Shown one piece after another: positions 31,500 to 40,076 of a stretch of DNA of 64,000 bases. Positions within the stretch are counted from its first letter, which is position 1. Each line of letters starts with the position of its first letter. The translations under genes and the position numbers were made by a program. This DNA is from JALYNX01 sp040902845. Its GTDB lineage: Bacteria > Actinomycetota > Acidimicrobiia > Spongiisociales > ZC4RG35. The notes beneath the pieces were generated by a model. It ran no database searches, was not told where the DNA came from, and saw only the letters and a program-made list of their open reading frames with translations. The stretch is taken from NCBI GenBank assembly GCA_040902845.1, contig JBBDWM010000023.1, forward strand, positions 1-64,000, read 5' to 3'.

Positions 31500-32309
31500 A
31501 TGGCGAGCAGTGCTGCGTTCTTCGATCTCGACCGAACCCTGATCTCGGGCGCCTCGGCATTCCCCTTCGGGATCGAAGCCTGGCGACAGGGTCTGGCATC
31601 CGGAGCCGACGTGGGGAAGTGGGCAGTCGCCGCTATCAGCTTCAAACTCATGGGTGACAAGGGCGAGACGTCTCGTGATGTAAAAGGCGACCTGCTCACC
31701 GGAATCGGCGGCTCTTCGGTCCGCGCTCTAGAGAGCGTGGGAACCGCGGTCATGCCCAAGCTGGTGGCCAGGGTCCGGCCCGAAGCGCGCAAACTCATCA
31801 AGATGCATCACGAGGCCGGCCGCGACACCTGGATCGTCTCGGCCTCTCCCCATGAGATCGTCGAGCCGCTGGCCCGATCCCTGGGGATGACCGGCGCCAT
31901 TGGCACCAGGATGAAGGTGGTCGCCGGGCACTACACCGGTGACCTCGACGGGCCATTCGTCTACGGGCCGGGCAAAGCCGAGGCGATCGAGAAGCTCGTC
32001 TCCGACCTCGGCTATGACCCGGAGCGGAGCTATGCCTACTCCGACTCCATCTCCGACCTCCCGATGATGAAAATGGTCGGGCATCCCGTTGCGGTGAATC
32101 CCGACTCTGATTTGGAGCGGGTGGCTCACGAACGAGGTTGGCCGATCGTGATCTTCGCCCGCCGCACCAAACGGGCCGTGGCGGTGAGTGGGTTGGGGAC
32201 GGTGGCAGCGGCCACCGCCGCCGGCGCCTACGCCTTGGGACGGCGACACGGGCGAGCCAGCGCGTTGGCCCGGGTTGCCAAGCAACAGATCAAACCGCAC
32301 CGACGCTGA
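31500..32309 (+). CDS. HAD-superfamily hydrolase, subfamily IB (SerB-like)
   Basis: The 269-residue product has HAD motif I FFDLDRTLISG (nucleophile Asp and general acid Asp), motif II IVSASP, the Lys in YGPGKAEAI, and motif IV YAYSDSISDLPMM. Subfamily IB members include phosphoserine phosphatase and acyltransferase-linked phosphatases; the substrate is unknown. A C-terminal Ala/Gly-rich hydrophobic stretch (VSGLGTVAAATAAGAYALG) may be a membrane anchor. It ends one base before the convergent dnaE stop codon. Confidence 0.9.
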   Translation: MASSAAFFDLDRTLISGASAFPFGIEAWRQGLASGADVGKWAVAAISFKLMGDKGETSRDVKGDLLTGIGGSSVRALESVGTAVMPKLVARVRPEARKLIKMHHEAGRDTWIVSASPHEIVEPLARSLGMTGAIGTRMKVVAGHYTGDLDGPFVYGPGKAEAIEKLVSDLGYDPERSYAYSDSISDLPMMKMVGHPVAVNPDSDLERVAHERGWPIVIFARRTKRAVAVSGLGTVAAATAAGAYALGRRHGRASALARVAKQQIKPHRR

Positions 32310-32310
32310 C

Positions 32311-35300
32311 TCAGATCACGGCCCTCTGACCGAGTAGCTCCTTGAGCTCGGCGAACAGGGCAGACCTTGGCTCGACCCGATGGGTGTCGCTCAATTTGAG
32401 CACCTTGGTGCCGCTGTCACTCACCATGTGGAGGAAGACGGTTGCTGAACCGGGATGGTTGGCCAGGACGCCCTTGAGGCGGGTAACCACCTCGGGCGAG
32501 AGACGACCGGCCGCCACCTGAAGCCGAACCGAGTAGTCGTCCCTTACCTCCAGCTCCTTGATCTCCCTGGCTATCACCTTGACATCGTCACCTCGGTTGT
32601 CGAGATTGCCGCTGACCACCACGACCGCGTCTTCGATGATGGCCGGGCCGAAGTCGTGGACCGTGCGGGGGAAGGCCATGACTTCCACCGAGCCCTCCAA
32701 ATCCTCCAACTGGAAGAAGATCATCGGTTCCCCGGCCCGGGTCCAACGACGGGTGATCGCGCCAATAAGGCCTCCAACGGTCACCGAGGTCCGATCGGCC
32801 ATCTCGTCGAGGTCACGGATCGCGTTGGTGGTGGCTGCGGCCAAGGACGGGCCTATCGCCAACAAGGGGTGGTCCGAGACATAGAGGCCGAGCATCTCCT
32901 TCTCGAAGCCGAGTCTGATCTTCTGCGGCCAAACCATCGCCGGGATTTCGATGCGACTCTCTTGGACCGCCTCGGTGTCTCCCGCAAAGAGGCTGAACTG
33001 ACCCATGTCCTCGTTGCGCCGCCGCTCCACGGTGGCGTCAAGGATCTGCTCGTAGACCATGGTCAGGCCCTTGCGCGGGTCCCCCGATGCGTCGAAAGCG
33101 CCGGCCTTGATCAGGGACTCGATGGTCCTCTTATTGAGCGCCGACACGTCGACTCGGTCGACAAAGTCCTGAAGCGACGTGAACGGCTCTTCGGCGCGGG
33201 CCTCGATGATCTTCTCGACCACACCCTCACCGACGTTGCGCACGGCGGAGAGACCGAAGCGAATTCGACCATCGAGAACGCTGAAATCGCTACCCGACTC
33301 GTTGACATCGGGGACCAGGACCTTGATCCCCATCTGACGGCACTCGTTGAGATAGACAGCGGTGCGGTCCTTGTCCTTCTTGGTGGCGGTGAGCAAGGCG
33401 GCCAGGTACTCGGCGGGGTGATGGGCCTTGAGATAGGCGGTCTGATAGGCGACCAGCCCGTATGCCGCGCTGTGCGAGTTGTGGACGACGAAGTCGTTTG
33501 CCACGAAGTTGTGAGTGCCCGGGACTTCCACGTCGTAGGTCATCTCCGAGCCGTCGGGCTCAATGGACACAACCTGGTCCCACCAAACATCGGCATCAGC
33601 CAGCTCGCGAAGCTCCGTCGACTCGAAGGCTTTCGCCATGGCTGCAATGGTGTCCCGCCGGTAGCCCTTCTTTCGAGGGTCGAGGGAATGGACCAGCCGG
33701 GGGGTGAATCCACCCGAACGGCAGATCTCCTTCAGCAAACGCCCGGACTCGGTCATGGCCCGTGCCGCCTCGGCACGGATCAACGGAAATACCTGCCGCG
33801 CTGGCACTTGATCGTGAGTGGAACGGACGTTGCTGGCCGCAGGGGCGCTGGCCAGCAAGTTCTCCAGGTCGGTGCTGCGCTTTCCCACGAGGTGGGGACC
33901 GACAATCGCCGCGAACCGCGAGATGCCTACGTCGGTGATGACATTGATCTGATATCCCCGCCGGCGATCGCCCCGGTAGCGAAAGCTTTTGGTGTGCACT
34001 GTGTTCCTGATTCCGAGGCGCAGGAGCAGATGACCAACCTGCTGAGCAAGAACCGGCGAGGAGGTGGCGTAGTAGATCGCTCGACTACCGGAACCCGAGA
34101 CGTTGCAGCACCCGTCGCCGGACCACATGGAGGCAAGCAACCGTGCCAGCTGGCTCGGAGGTAGGCAATACACGATGTCGGGAAGCCGCTTGTCGATTGC
34201 GCCGGTGTGACGGAGCCCGGATCTCTCGATGAACTGCACCGCTGCACTCGGCCGACGCAGGTCCACCCGCGCGGCGTACAACGACACTGCTGACTTTGAC
34301 CGATCAACGGTCGCCCGGGTGTTCTCGAAGGCCTCCATGGCGGAGACAGCGTCTTGTACTACGTCCTCGTCACCCGAGTAGATATAGAAACTGGACGGAT
34401 GACACGTGTTGCCTTCGGCGATGACATACCCGAGCAGCGATAGCTCGTGCGGCGTCATCGAAGTGGTAGGCACCCAGTCGAGACCGGCGCTGATGGCGAC
34501 GAAATCCTCAGTCCCTAGCTCGTCCAAGCGATGCCAGCCGGAGACGGTTCGGAACGGATGGTTGCCAGTGGCGCGAATCGTCCTCCCGGATCTGGTGGTG
34601 AGCTTGAAGACGGGCTTGATACCGTTCTGCCAGATGTTGCTCGGTGAGCCCAGAACTCGCATCCAACCGTCCAACGAGGCAATCGAAGGCAGCACCCGGC
34701 CGTCGTAGACCTCGCGCAGCGTGCGGATCGCCCCGGTCTCGGCCTCGACCACGGTTGTGTCGCCTGTCAAGCATCGGTTGAAGCCGTAACCGGCAAAGTG
34801 CTCGATGAGGCCGAAGATCTCCTTACCAACCTCCTCGGTGTGCCCCAAGCCCATGCAACCCTGGACGAACCGCTGCTCCTGGGCCACCATCTCCTTCTTG
34901 ATCTTCTTGCCCATGGCCCGGCGCAGATCGTCGGCCTCGACCATCGAGTAGCCGGCCATTTCCTGGGCGACCGTCATCACCTGCTCCTGGTACACCATGA
35001 TCTGATAGGTGTCCGCCAGCTTGTCGGTCAGGGCGGGATGCAATTGCTCGATCTCGGCGCGGCCGTTCTTACGGTCGGCATAGAGGTTGTGCATGTTCGC
35101 CCCCATCGGGCCGGGGCGATAGAGGGCAACGAGGGCGATCACATCGTTGAACGAGTCAGGCCTCAACGACCGGATGAGCGAGCGCATCGCATTCCCTTCG
35201 AGCTGGAACACACCGATGGTGTTGCCGCTCTGCAGGAGCTCGAAGGTCTTCTCATCGTCGAGGGCCACCCCGTCGATGTCGACTCGAGTCCCGGTTGTCT

Positions 35301-37113
35301 CCTCAACCAGTTCGAGACAGCGTTCGATGATCGACAGGTTGCGGAGGCCGAGAAAGTCCATCTTCAACAGCCCCAGCGACTGCACCCCATACATCTCGTA
35401 CTGGGTGACGATCTCGGCCCCTTCGCCCTTCTGCTGGATGGGGACGATGTTGATCAAAGGCTCCGGCCCGATCACCACCGCCGCGGCATGGATCGAATCC
35501 TGACGGCGGAGCCCTTCCACCCCACGGGCAGCATCGATCGTCTCCCGGACCGCCTCGTCGGCCTCGTACAACTCGCGAAGACCCTGAGCGTTGGAGTACC
35601 AATCCTTGACGGTGGAGTCGGCGTCCGGCGGTGGAGGGGTCAGCACCTGGTCCAGGGTCGCCTCCTTTCCCAGAATTGGAGGAGGCATGGCCTTGGCGAT
35701 CCGGTCGCCAACCCCGTAGGCATGACCGAGGACCCGGGCCGCGTCCCGTATCGCCTGCTTGCCCTTGATCGTGGAGAAGGTGACGATCTGGGCCACCCGG
35801 TCCGGGCCGTACTTCTGAGCGGCGTACTTGATCACATCGGCGCGGTACCGCTCGTCGAAATCCATGTCGATGTCCGGCATCTCCTTGCGCCCGGGATTCA
35901 GGAAGCGCTCGAAGATCAACCCGTAGGCCAGGGGATCGAGGTCGGTGATGCGAAGGCAGTAGGAGACGATGGATCCTGCCGCCGATCCCCGGCCGGGGCC
36001 GACCCTGATCCGACTCTCCCTTGCGTAGCGGATCAGGTCCCAGACGATCAAGAAGTAGGCGGGAAATCCCATCTCCTCGATGATCTTCAGCTCGTGCTCG
36101 ACCCGGTCCCAGACCTCGGGGGCCGGATTGGAGCCGTAGCGCTCCCTGGTCCCCTGATCGACGAGTTTTCTCAGATAGGTGACCTCGGTCTCACCAGACG
36201 GCACCGGGAAATGGGGAAGAAGGATCTTGCCAAGCTCGAGGTCGACCGAGGCTCGCTCCGCGACCAATAGGGTGTTGTCACACGCCCCGGGGAAGGTGTC
36301 GGCTGGAAACAGCTGACGCATCTCGGCCGCGGTCTTCAGGTAATGATCGCTCCCTTCGAAACGAAGACGCGAGGCGTCGCTGCGCAACGATCCGGTCTGG
36401 ATACAGAGCAGGACATCGTGGGCATCGTGCTCTGCCCGCCTGGTGTAGTGGGCATCGTTGGTTGCCAGGAGCGGGGCGCCGGTCTGGTTTGAGATCGCCA
36501 GGAGGTCGGGCATGATCGCCTTCTGGGCGAGCAGCCCGTGATCCTGGACCTCGATGAAGAAGTTGTCCTTGCCGAAAATGTCTTGAAACTTCCCGGCGGC
36601 GGCCATGGCGGCCTCGAAGTCACGGACCTGTCCCCGGTTGCCTTCCTCGCTCATCGAGTCCGGAGCCAGAAGTTGGGGCACCAGCCCGCCGAGACAACCC
36701 GAGGTGGCGATGATCCCCTCGGCGTGGGCGGACAAAAGCTCGAAGTCCATCCTCGGCTTGTAGTAATACCCCTCGAGGTAAGCCTTGGACGAGAGCTGGA
36801 GGAGGTTGCGGTAGCCGACCTCGTTGACCGCGAGGAGATTCATGTGATAGCGCTTGTTGGCGCTGCCCAGGGGCCGATCGAAACGGGAGCCATCTGTGAA
36901 GTAGGCCTCGGTCCCGATGATCGGCTTGATCCCAACCTCGCGGGCCGCCTTGACGAAATCGATTACCCCGTAGAGGACGCCATGGTCAGTGATGGCGATA
37001 GCCGGTTGCCCGTCGGCGGCTGCCGTCGCCACAACATCGTTGATGCGAGCCGCGCCATCGAGCATCGAGTATTCGGTGTGAACGTGAAGGTGGGCGAATG
37101 ACACGGCTGTCAT
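32311..37113 (-). CDS. dnaE: DNA polymerase III alpha subunit, intein-containing precursor
   Basis: The 1600-residue precursor of the replicative polymerase has a PHP domain (FAHLHVHTEYSMLDGAARIN, AIAITDHG), a polymerase core with the Asp motif PDIDMDFDERYRADV and VGPGRGSAAGSIVSYCL, an intein at residues 781-1212, a continued core from SHSAAYGLVAYQTAYLKAHH, a helix-hairpin-helix segment, and an OB domain (TSVTVGGLIGAITRRWTRAG). Removing the intein leaves 1168 residues, a normal DnaE1 length, with the conserved GYGFNR-SHSAAYG joined. A TAGGGT box lies 6 bases before the ATG at 37113, so the mRNA may be leaderless. Long frames on the opposite strand are compositional shadows. Confidence 0.97.
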   Translation of the reverse strand: MTAVSFAHLHVHTEYSMLDGAARINDVVATAAADGQPAIAITDHGVLYGVIDFVKAAREVGIKPIIGTEAYFTDGSRFDRPLGSANKRYHMNLLAVNEVGYRNLLQLSSKAYLEGYYYKPRMDFELLSAHAEGIIATSGCLGGLVPQLLAPDSMSEEGNRGQVRDFEAAMAAAGKFQDIFGKDNFFIEVQDHGLLAQKAIMPDLLAISNQTGAPLLATNDAHYTRRAEHDAHDVLLCIQTGSLRSDASRLRFEGSDHYLKTAAEMRQLFPADTFPGACDNTLLVAERASVDLELGKILLPHFPVPSGETEVTYLRKLVDQGTRERYGSNPAPEVWDRVEHELKIIEEMGFPAYFLIVWDLIRYARESRIRVGPGRGSAAGSIVSYCLRITDLDPLAYGLIFERFLNPGRKEMPDIDMDFDERYRADVIKYAAQKYGPDRVAQIVTFSTIKGKQAIRDAARVLGHAYGVGDRIAKAMPPPILGKEATLDQVLTPPPPDADSTVKDWYSNAQGLRELYEADEAVRETIDAARGVEGLRRQDSIHAAAVVIGPEPLINIVPIQQKGEGAEIVTQYEMYGVQSLGLLKMDFLGLRNLSIIERCLELVEETTGTRVDIDGVALDDEKTFELLQSGNTIGVFQLEGNAMRSLIRSLRPDSFNDVIALVALYRPGPMGANMHNLYADRKNGRAEIEQLHPALTDKLADTYQIMVYQEQVMTVAQEMAGYSMVEADDLRRAMGKKIKKEMVAQEQRFVQGCMGLGHTEEVGKEIFGLIEHFAGYGFNRCLTGDTTVVEAETGAIRTLREVYDGRVLPSIASLDGWMRVLGSPSNIWQNGIKPVFKLTTRSGRTIRATGNHPFRTVSGWHRLDELGTEDFVAISAGLDWVPTTSMTPHELSLLGYVIAEGNTCHPSSFYIYSGDEDVVQDAVSAMEAFENTRATVDRSKSAVSLYAARVDLRRPSAAVQFIERSGLRHTGAIDKRLPDIVYCLPPSQLARLLASMWSGDGCCNVSGSGSRAIYYATSSPVLAQQVGHLLLRLGIRNTVHTKSFRYRGDRRRGYQINVITDVGISRFAAIVGPHLVGKRSTDLENLLASAPAASNVRSTHDQVPARQVFPLIRAEAARAMTESGRLLKEICRSGGFTPRLVHSLDPRKKGYRRDTIAAMAKAFESTELRELADADVWWDQVVSIEPDGSEMTYDVEVPGTHNFVANDFVVHNSHSAAYGLVAYQTAYLKAHHPAEYLAALLTATKKDKDRTAVYLNECRQMGIKVLVPDVNESGSDFSVLDGRIRFGLSAVRNVGEGVVEKIIEARAEEPFTSLQDFVDRVDVSALNKRTIESLIKAGAFDASGDPRKGLTMVYEQILDATVERRRNEDMGQFSLFAGDTEAVQESRIEIPAMVWPQKIRLGFEKEMLGLYVSDHPLLAIGPSLAAATTNAIRDLDEMADRTSVTVGGLIGAITRRWTRAGEPMIFFQLEDLEGSVEVMAFPRTVHDFGPAIIEDAVVVVSGNLDNRGDDVKVIAREIKELEVRDDYSVRLQVAAGRLSPEVVTRLKGVLANHPGSATVFLHMVSDSGTKVLKLSDTHRVEPRSALFAELKELLGQRAVI
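33478..34773 (-). mobile_element. DnaE intein with LAGLIDADG homing endonuclease
   Basis: In-frame 432-residue intein between GYGFNR and SHSAAYG. Block A starts with Cys1 (CLTGDTTVVEAETG), block B has the T-x-x-H in RATGNHPFRT, two dodecapeptide motifs mark the endonuclease (LSLLGYVIAEGN and LARLLASMWSGDG), block F is MTYDVEVPGTHNFVANDF, and block G is VVHN followed by Ser+1. All residues needed for splicing are present, including the penultimate His and terminal Asn. The site is four residues downstream of the cyanobacterial split DnaE intein site. Confidence 0.95.
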
Positions 37114-37119
37114 TCGGGC

Positions 37120-37125
37120 ACCCTA
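37120..37125 (-). promoter_or_regulatory. -10 box of dnaE (leaderless)
   Basis: TAGGGT on the minus strand, 6 bases before the ATG at 37113. Confidence 0.45.
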
Positions 37126-37279
37126 GCCGGTCTGTGCCGACCTTGGTCACATGCAATCGGTGTCGATATCAGGCCGTCGTCAAGTCGCGAAACTCTCTGA
37201 GACGGTCGCGAAATCTCGGGCTTCGCGGTGGGGTGCCCTGGTTTACCGTCCCTGCATGCTGGATCAGATTAGGGTGAAA

Positions 37280-37293
37280 CGAACATATGTTCG
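37280..37293. promoter_or_regulatory. LexA (SOS) box before a small gene
   Basis: CGAACATATGTTCG, the same perfect palindrome as at 20280-20293. A TAGGGT -10 box (37270-37275) ends four bases before it, so LexA bound here would cover the transcript start of the gene at 37319. Confidence 0.85.
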
Positions 37294-37318
37294 CCTATGA
37301 ATGAAAGGAGATCCTGGT

Positions 37319-37570
37319 ATGACCGAGTTCTCATTGCGTCTGCCGGCTCGGAAGGTGTCGATGGAGCTGATTGCCAGACTCGATCAGGAGACCCGGGACG
37401 AGTTCAGCGCCGAGCTTCTTGACGCTCTTTGGGACGCACATGAGGCAGGAGACCTGCCTGCGACCATTGTTGTTCTGCTGCGTGATTGGACCGCCAAAGC
37501 ACATTTCACAGACTCTCCGATTGTGCAAGAACGGCTGGCAGAGGCTCGGGGACACGCCTCCACGGCTTAG
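37319..37570 (+). CDS. Small SOS-box-controlled hypothetical protein
   Basis: The 83-residue soluble, acidic protein (MTEFSLRLPARKVSMELIAR, then DELLDALWDAHEAGDL-like helices and VVLLRDWTAKAHFT) is not one I can place in a family. The ATG at 37319 has an ideal ribosome binding site (AAAGGAG, 37304-37310) at 8 bases. The LexA box directly upstream predicts induction by DNA damage. Its stop codon shares bases with that of the convergent gene at 37567-37830 (TTAG), a tight pairing that hints at a functional link such as toxin-antitoxin; this is only inference. Confidence 0.8.
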   Translation: MTEFSLRLPARKVSMELIARLDQETRDEFSAELLDALWDAHEAGDLPATIVVLLRDWTAKAHFTDSPIVQERLAEARGHASTA

Positions 37571-37830
37571 CCAAGTTCATCCAACAGGTTCACGGCCTTG
37601 ATCAGCATGACGTGATCGTCATCTGTCGGAAAGATCAGAACGTAGACATCGGTGTCACCAATCCATAGCTGCGTGGTGTCGGTTTGCGTGATGTGCAGAT
37701 AAGGATTGGTTGGGCTCGGATCTTCCAAGAGTTTGGGCCTGACCTGTCGGAGCCATGTGTCCCAGACGACCGGACCCATTGCCTCCAAGTCGTCTTCGAC
37801 TCCGAAGGGGTCGCTCATTTTCCAAGGCAT
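37567..37830 (-). CDS. Small hypothetical protein, convergent with the SOS gene
   Basis: The 87-residue frame from ATG 37830 (a second ATG lies at 37818) encodes an acidic protein with a likely alpha/beta C-terminal part (PYLHITQTDTTQLWIGDTDV, then YVLIFPTDDDHVMLIKAVNL). The frame is open to 38106 but that part is the shadow of the rhomboid gene. No family recognised. It overlaps the SOS-box gene by four bases tail to tail. Confidence 0.7.
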   Translation of the reverse strand: MPWKMSDPFGVEDDLEAMGPVVWDTWLRQVRPKLLEDPSPTNPYLHITQTDTTQLWIGDTDVYVLIFPTDDDHVMLIKAVNLLDELG

Positions 37831-37853
37831 GACGACCAGCCTATGGGTGGCGT

Positions 37854-38687
37854 CTAGATCGATACCGCGACGGCGGCCAGGGCCGCCACCGCAAGACCGA
37901 CTGCGGTCCGCATAGCGGTCGCCTGCGGGCCCTGGATCAAGGCCCACATCTCTCCGATGGCGAAGCCGGCGATCAGCCCACCGAGATGGGCCTGCCACGA
38001 GATGCCAGGGAAGAGGAAGGGGATGGCGGCATTGATCAGCAAGAGGAAGCCGATTTGGTTGAGGGCGGCCCTGCCGTAGGCGGTGTTGCGGCGGTGGAGG
38101 GCCCAACTCAGCCAGATCCCGAACAGGCCGAAGATCGCCCCCGACGCACCGACACCGACATCAAACGGTCCCCCGAAGTAGTAGGCCGCGGCCCCCCCAA
38201 CTCCGGCTGCTGCCAGATAGAGGCTTACAAACGGCCAGGTGCCGACACCTCGTTCCACCTGGGGCCCGAGCACCCAGAGCGCCCACATGTTGAACAGGAT
38301 GTGGGTGATGGACCCATGAAGCAGCACGACAGTGAAGATCCGCCACCACTCGCCCGCGGCAACTGCTTGGTTGTCCTGGGCCAGCGCCGCGAAGATCTGG
38401 TCGCCAAAGGCCCCGAAGCTGGTCACCAGATAGAAGAACACGGATAGTCCGATGAAGACTTTCGTGGCCGGAGCGCCCGTTGCCGCAGAGGCCCGACGTC
38501 GCGATCCGGTCGGGATCACCGTTTGGGTCCCCTCCTCACGGATGCACTCAGGGCACCGCTGTCCGACCGTGGCGTCCACGGAGCAGGAGGCGCAGATCGG
38601 GCGCCCGCACCGGCTGCACTCGAGCAAGGTGTTGCGATCGGGGTGCCGGTAACAAACCGGAGCCGCGGTGGCGTGATCCTGGGTCAC
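37854..38687 (-). CDS. Rhomboid intramembrane serine protease with N-terminal zinc-ribbon
   Basis: The 277-residue product has an N-terminal zinc-binding module (CYRHPDRNTLLECSRCGRPI, CASCSVDATVGQRCPECI; about residues 12-50), a linker, and a six-helix rhomboid domain with HGSITHILFNMWALW (oxyanion region), the catalytic Ser in GVGASGAIFGLFG, and the catalytic His in WQAHLGGLIAGFAIG. It should cleave membrane proteins within helices; the substrate is unknown. The same zinc-ribbon plus rhomboid layout is common in actinobacteria. TACCGT lies 7 bases before the GTG start. Confidence 0.93.
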   Translation of the reverse strand: MTQDHATAAPVCYRHPDRNTLLECSRCGRPICASCSVDATVGQRCPECIREEGTQTVIPTGSRRRASAATGAPATKVFIGLSVFFYLVTSFGAFGDQIFAALAQDNQAVAAGEWWRIFTVVLLHGSITHILFNMWALWVLGPQVERGVGTWPFVSLYLAAAGVGGAAAYYFGGPFDVGVGASGAIFGLFGIWLSWALHRRNTAYGRAALNQIGFLLLINAAIPFLFPGISWQAHLGGLIAGFAIGEMWALIQGPQATAMRTAVGLAVAALAAVAVSI

Positions 38688-38694
38688 GAGAGAA

Positions 38695-38700
38695 ACGGTA
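38695..38700 (-). promoter_or_regulatory. -10 box of the rhomboid gene (leaderless)
   Basis: TACCGT on the minus strand, 7 bases from the GTG at 38687; same hexamer as at polA and coaE. Confidence 0.45.
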
Positions 38701-38706
38701 GAGGTG

Positions 38707-39636
38707 TCAAATGGTTACCGGTTCGTCCCCGGGCCGGAGGCCCTCGAGCACCCTGGTGAGGTCGGCCGGCACCGGTGATTCGACCTCGAGCATCGCACCG
38801 GTGGAGGGGTGGGCGAGACGGACCCGACGGGCATGGAGGAAGACCCTCGGTGCCTTGACACTGGTGTTGAACGGCGAATAGGTCCGGTCCCCGATCACCG
38901 GATGGTCGATGGCAGCCAGGTGGACCCGAATCTGATGTGTCCTTCCGGTCTCGAGACGGACCTCCAACAATGCGACTTCGTCATCGGGGTATTCGGCGAC
39001 TACCTCGTAATGGGTGACCGCGGGTTTGCCGGTCGGGATGACCGCCCGCCGCGTGGGGCGGGAAGGGTCGCGTCCTATGGGCGCCTCGATGGTCCCGGTC
39101 GGCGCCGAGAACAGACCATGGACCAGGGTCAGGTATGTGCGCCCGATCCTCCTCGCCGCCAGGTCCGCAGTCAACGAGCGATAAGCCTCCTGAGTCCGGG
39201 CCACGATCAGAGTTCCCGACGTCTCCTTGTCGAGACGATGGATCAACCCCCAGCGTCCCGGTTCGCCGACACCCTCCAACTCCGGATAACGATGGAGGAG
39301 CCCGGCAGCCAGAGTTCCCCCCTTTGTCCCCGATCCGGGATGGACCACCACACCCGTTGGCTTGTCGACCACGAGGAGGGCACCGTCCTCATAGAGGACC
39401 TCGAAAGCCACCTCCTCTGGTTGAAGGGCCGTCTCCACGGCGGGGTGGGGTGTCTCGATCCTGGAACCGGTGTGCACCCGGTCACGAGGCCGGGCCGGGC
39501 GCCCGTCCAGGACGACTCCTCGGTCCAGGAGCTCACGGGACACAAAGCGGCTTACACCCAATAGCGTGGAAAGCACCTTGTCCACCCGGGCCCCATCGAG
39601 TGTCTCCGGCACTTCGAGGGTCAGCGTGTCCGCCAC
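38707..39636 (-). CDS. rluD: Pseudouridine synthase, RluA/RluD family
   Basis: The 309-residue product has an S4-like N-terminal domain (ARVDKVLSTLLGVSRFVSRE) and an RluA catalytic domain with the active-site Asp in GLIHRLDKETSGTLIVARTQ, then YLTLVHG and LETGRTHQIRVHLAAIDHPV. It converts uridines in large-subunit rRNA to pseudouridine. I chose GTG 39636, which overlaps the lspA end by 16 bases; the frame to 39720 encodes an unrelated tail. The order lspA-rluD is common in bacteria. The exact rRNA target cannot be told, so the symbol is tentative. Confidence 0.9.
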   Translation of the reverse strand: MADTLTLEVPETLDGARVDKVLSTLLGVSRFVSRELLDRGVVLDGRPARPRDRVHTGSRIETPHPAVETALQPEEVAFEVLYEDGALLVVDKPTGVVVHPGSGTKGGTLAAGLLHRYPELEGVGEPGRWGLIHRLDKETSGTLIVARTQEAYRSLTADLAARRIGRTYLTLVHGLFSAPTGTIEAPIGRDPSRPTRRAVIPTGKPAVTHYEVVAEYPDDEVALLEVRLETGRTHQIRVHLAAIDHPVIGDRTYSPFNTSVKAPRVFLHARRVRLAHPSTGAMLEVESPVPADLTRVLEGLRPGDEPVTI

Positions 39637-40076
39637 GACTGGATGAGTAGCAGAACGACGGCGACCGTGATCGACATGTCGGCGAAATTGAAGGTCGGGA
39701 TCCACCACAAATTGACCCAATCGATGACCTTGCCGTCGAGAAGGCCAGGGCCGCGGAAGATCCGATCGACGAGATTGCCGAAGGCGCCACCGATGACCAG
39801 ACCGAAGCCCACCACCTCGAGGCCGGGCCGGGTGCGACGTAGGGCCCAGAGCAGGCCAATGGTGACTCCAATGGCGGCCACCCCCAGGATCGGCCCGGCG
39901 TTCTGAAATGAGCCGAATGCCGCGCCGGGGTTCTCGGTGTAGGTGAAGGTCAGGAACCCGGGAATGATCTCGAGTTGGTTGTCGACAAACCGAATCGACG
40001 CCCAGCGTTTGGTCACGGCGTCCATGACGACGACGAAGGTTGCAATGCCGACCGCGAGGAAGTAGCGACGGATCAA
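39621..40076 (-). CDS. lspA: Lipoprotein signal peptidase II
   Basis: The 151-residue membrane aspartic protease cleaves prolipoprotein signal peptides. It has four helices; the catalytic Asp residues lie in GGAFGNLVDRI and FNFADMSI, and the loop TYTENPGAAFG is conserved. The TTG start at 40076 overlaps the stop of the upstream DksA/TraR gene (TTGA), so it is translated by coupling. Confidence 0.95.
   Translation of the reverse strand: MIRRYFLAVGIATFVVVMDAVTKRWASIRFVDNQLEIIPGFLTFTYTENPGAAFGSFQNAGPILGVAAIGVTIGLLWALRRTRPGLEVVGFGLVIGGAFGNLVDRIFRGPGLLDGKVIDWVNLWWIPTFNFADMSITVAVVLLLIQSWRTR

Noticed and set aside
32455..34164. 569-codon open frame on the plus strand opposite dnaE
   Set aside because: It is antisense to conserved DnaE and intein sequence, has a composition rich in Gly, Arg, His and Asp, and no recognisable domain; high-GC third positions keep the frame open.
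34798..36270. 490-codon open frame opposite dnaE
   Set aside because: Same reason: a mirror of the polymerase core codons with no protein-like hydropathy or motif.
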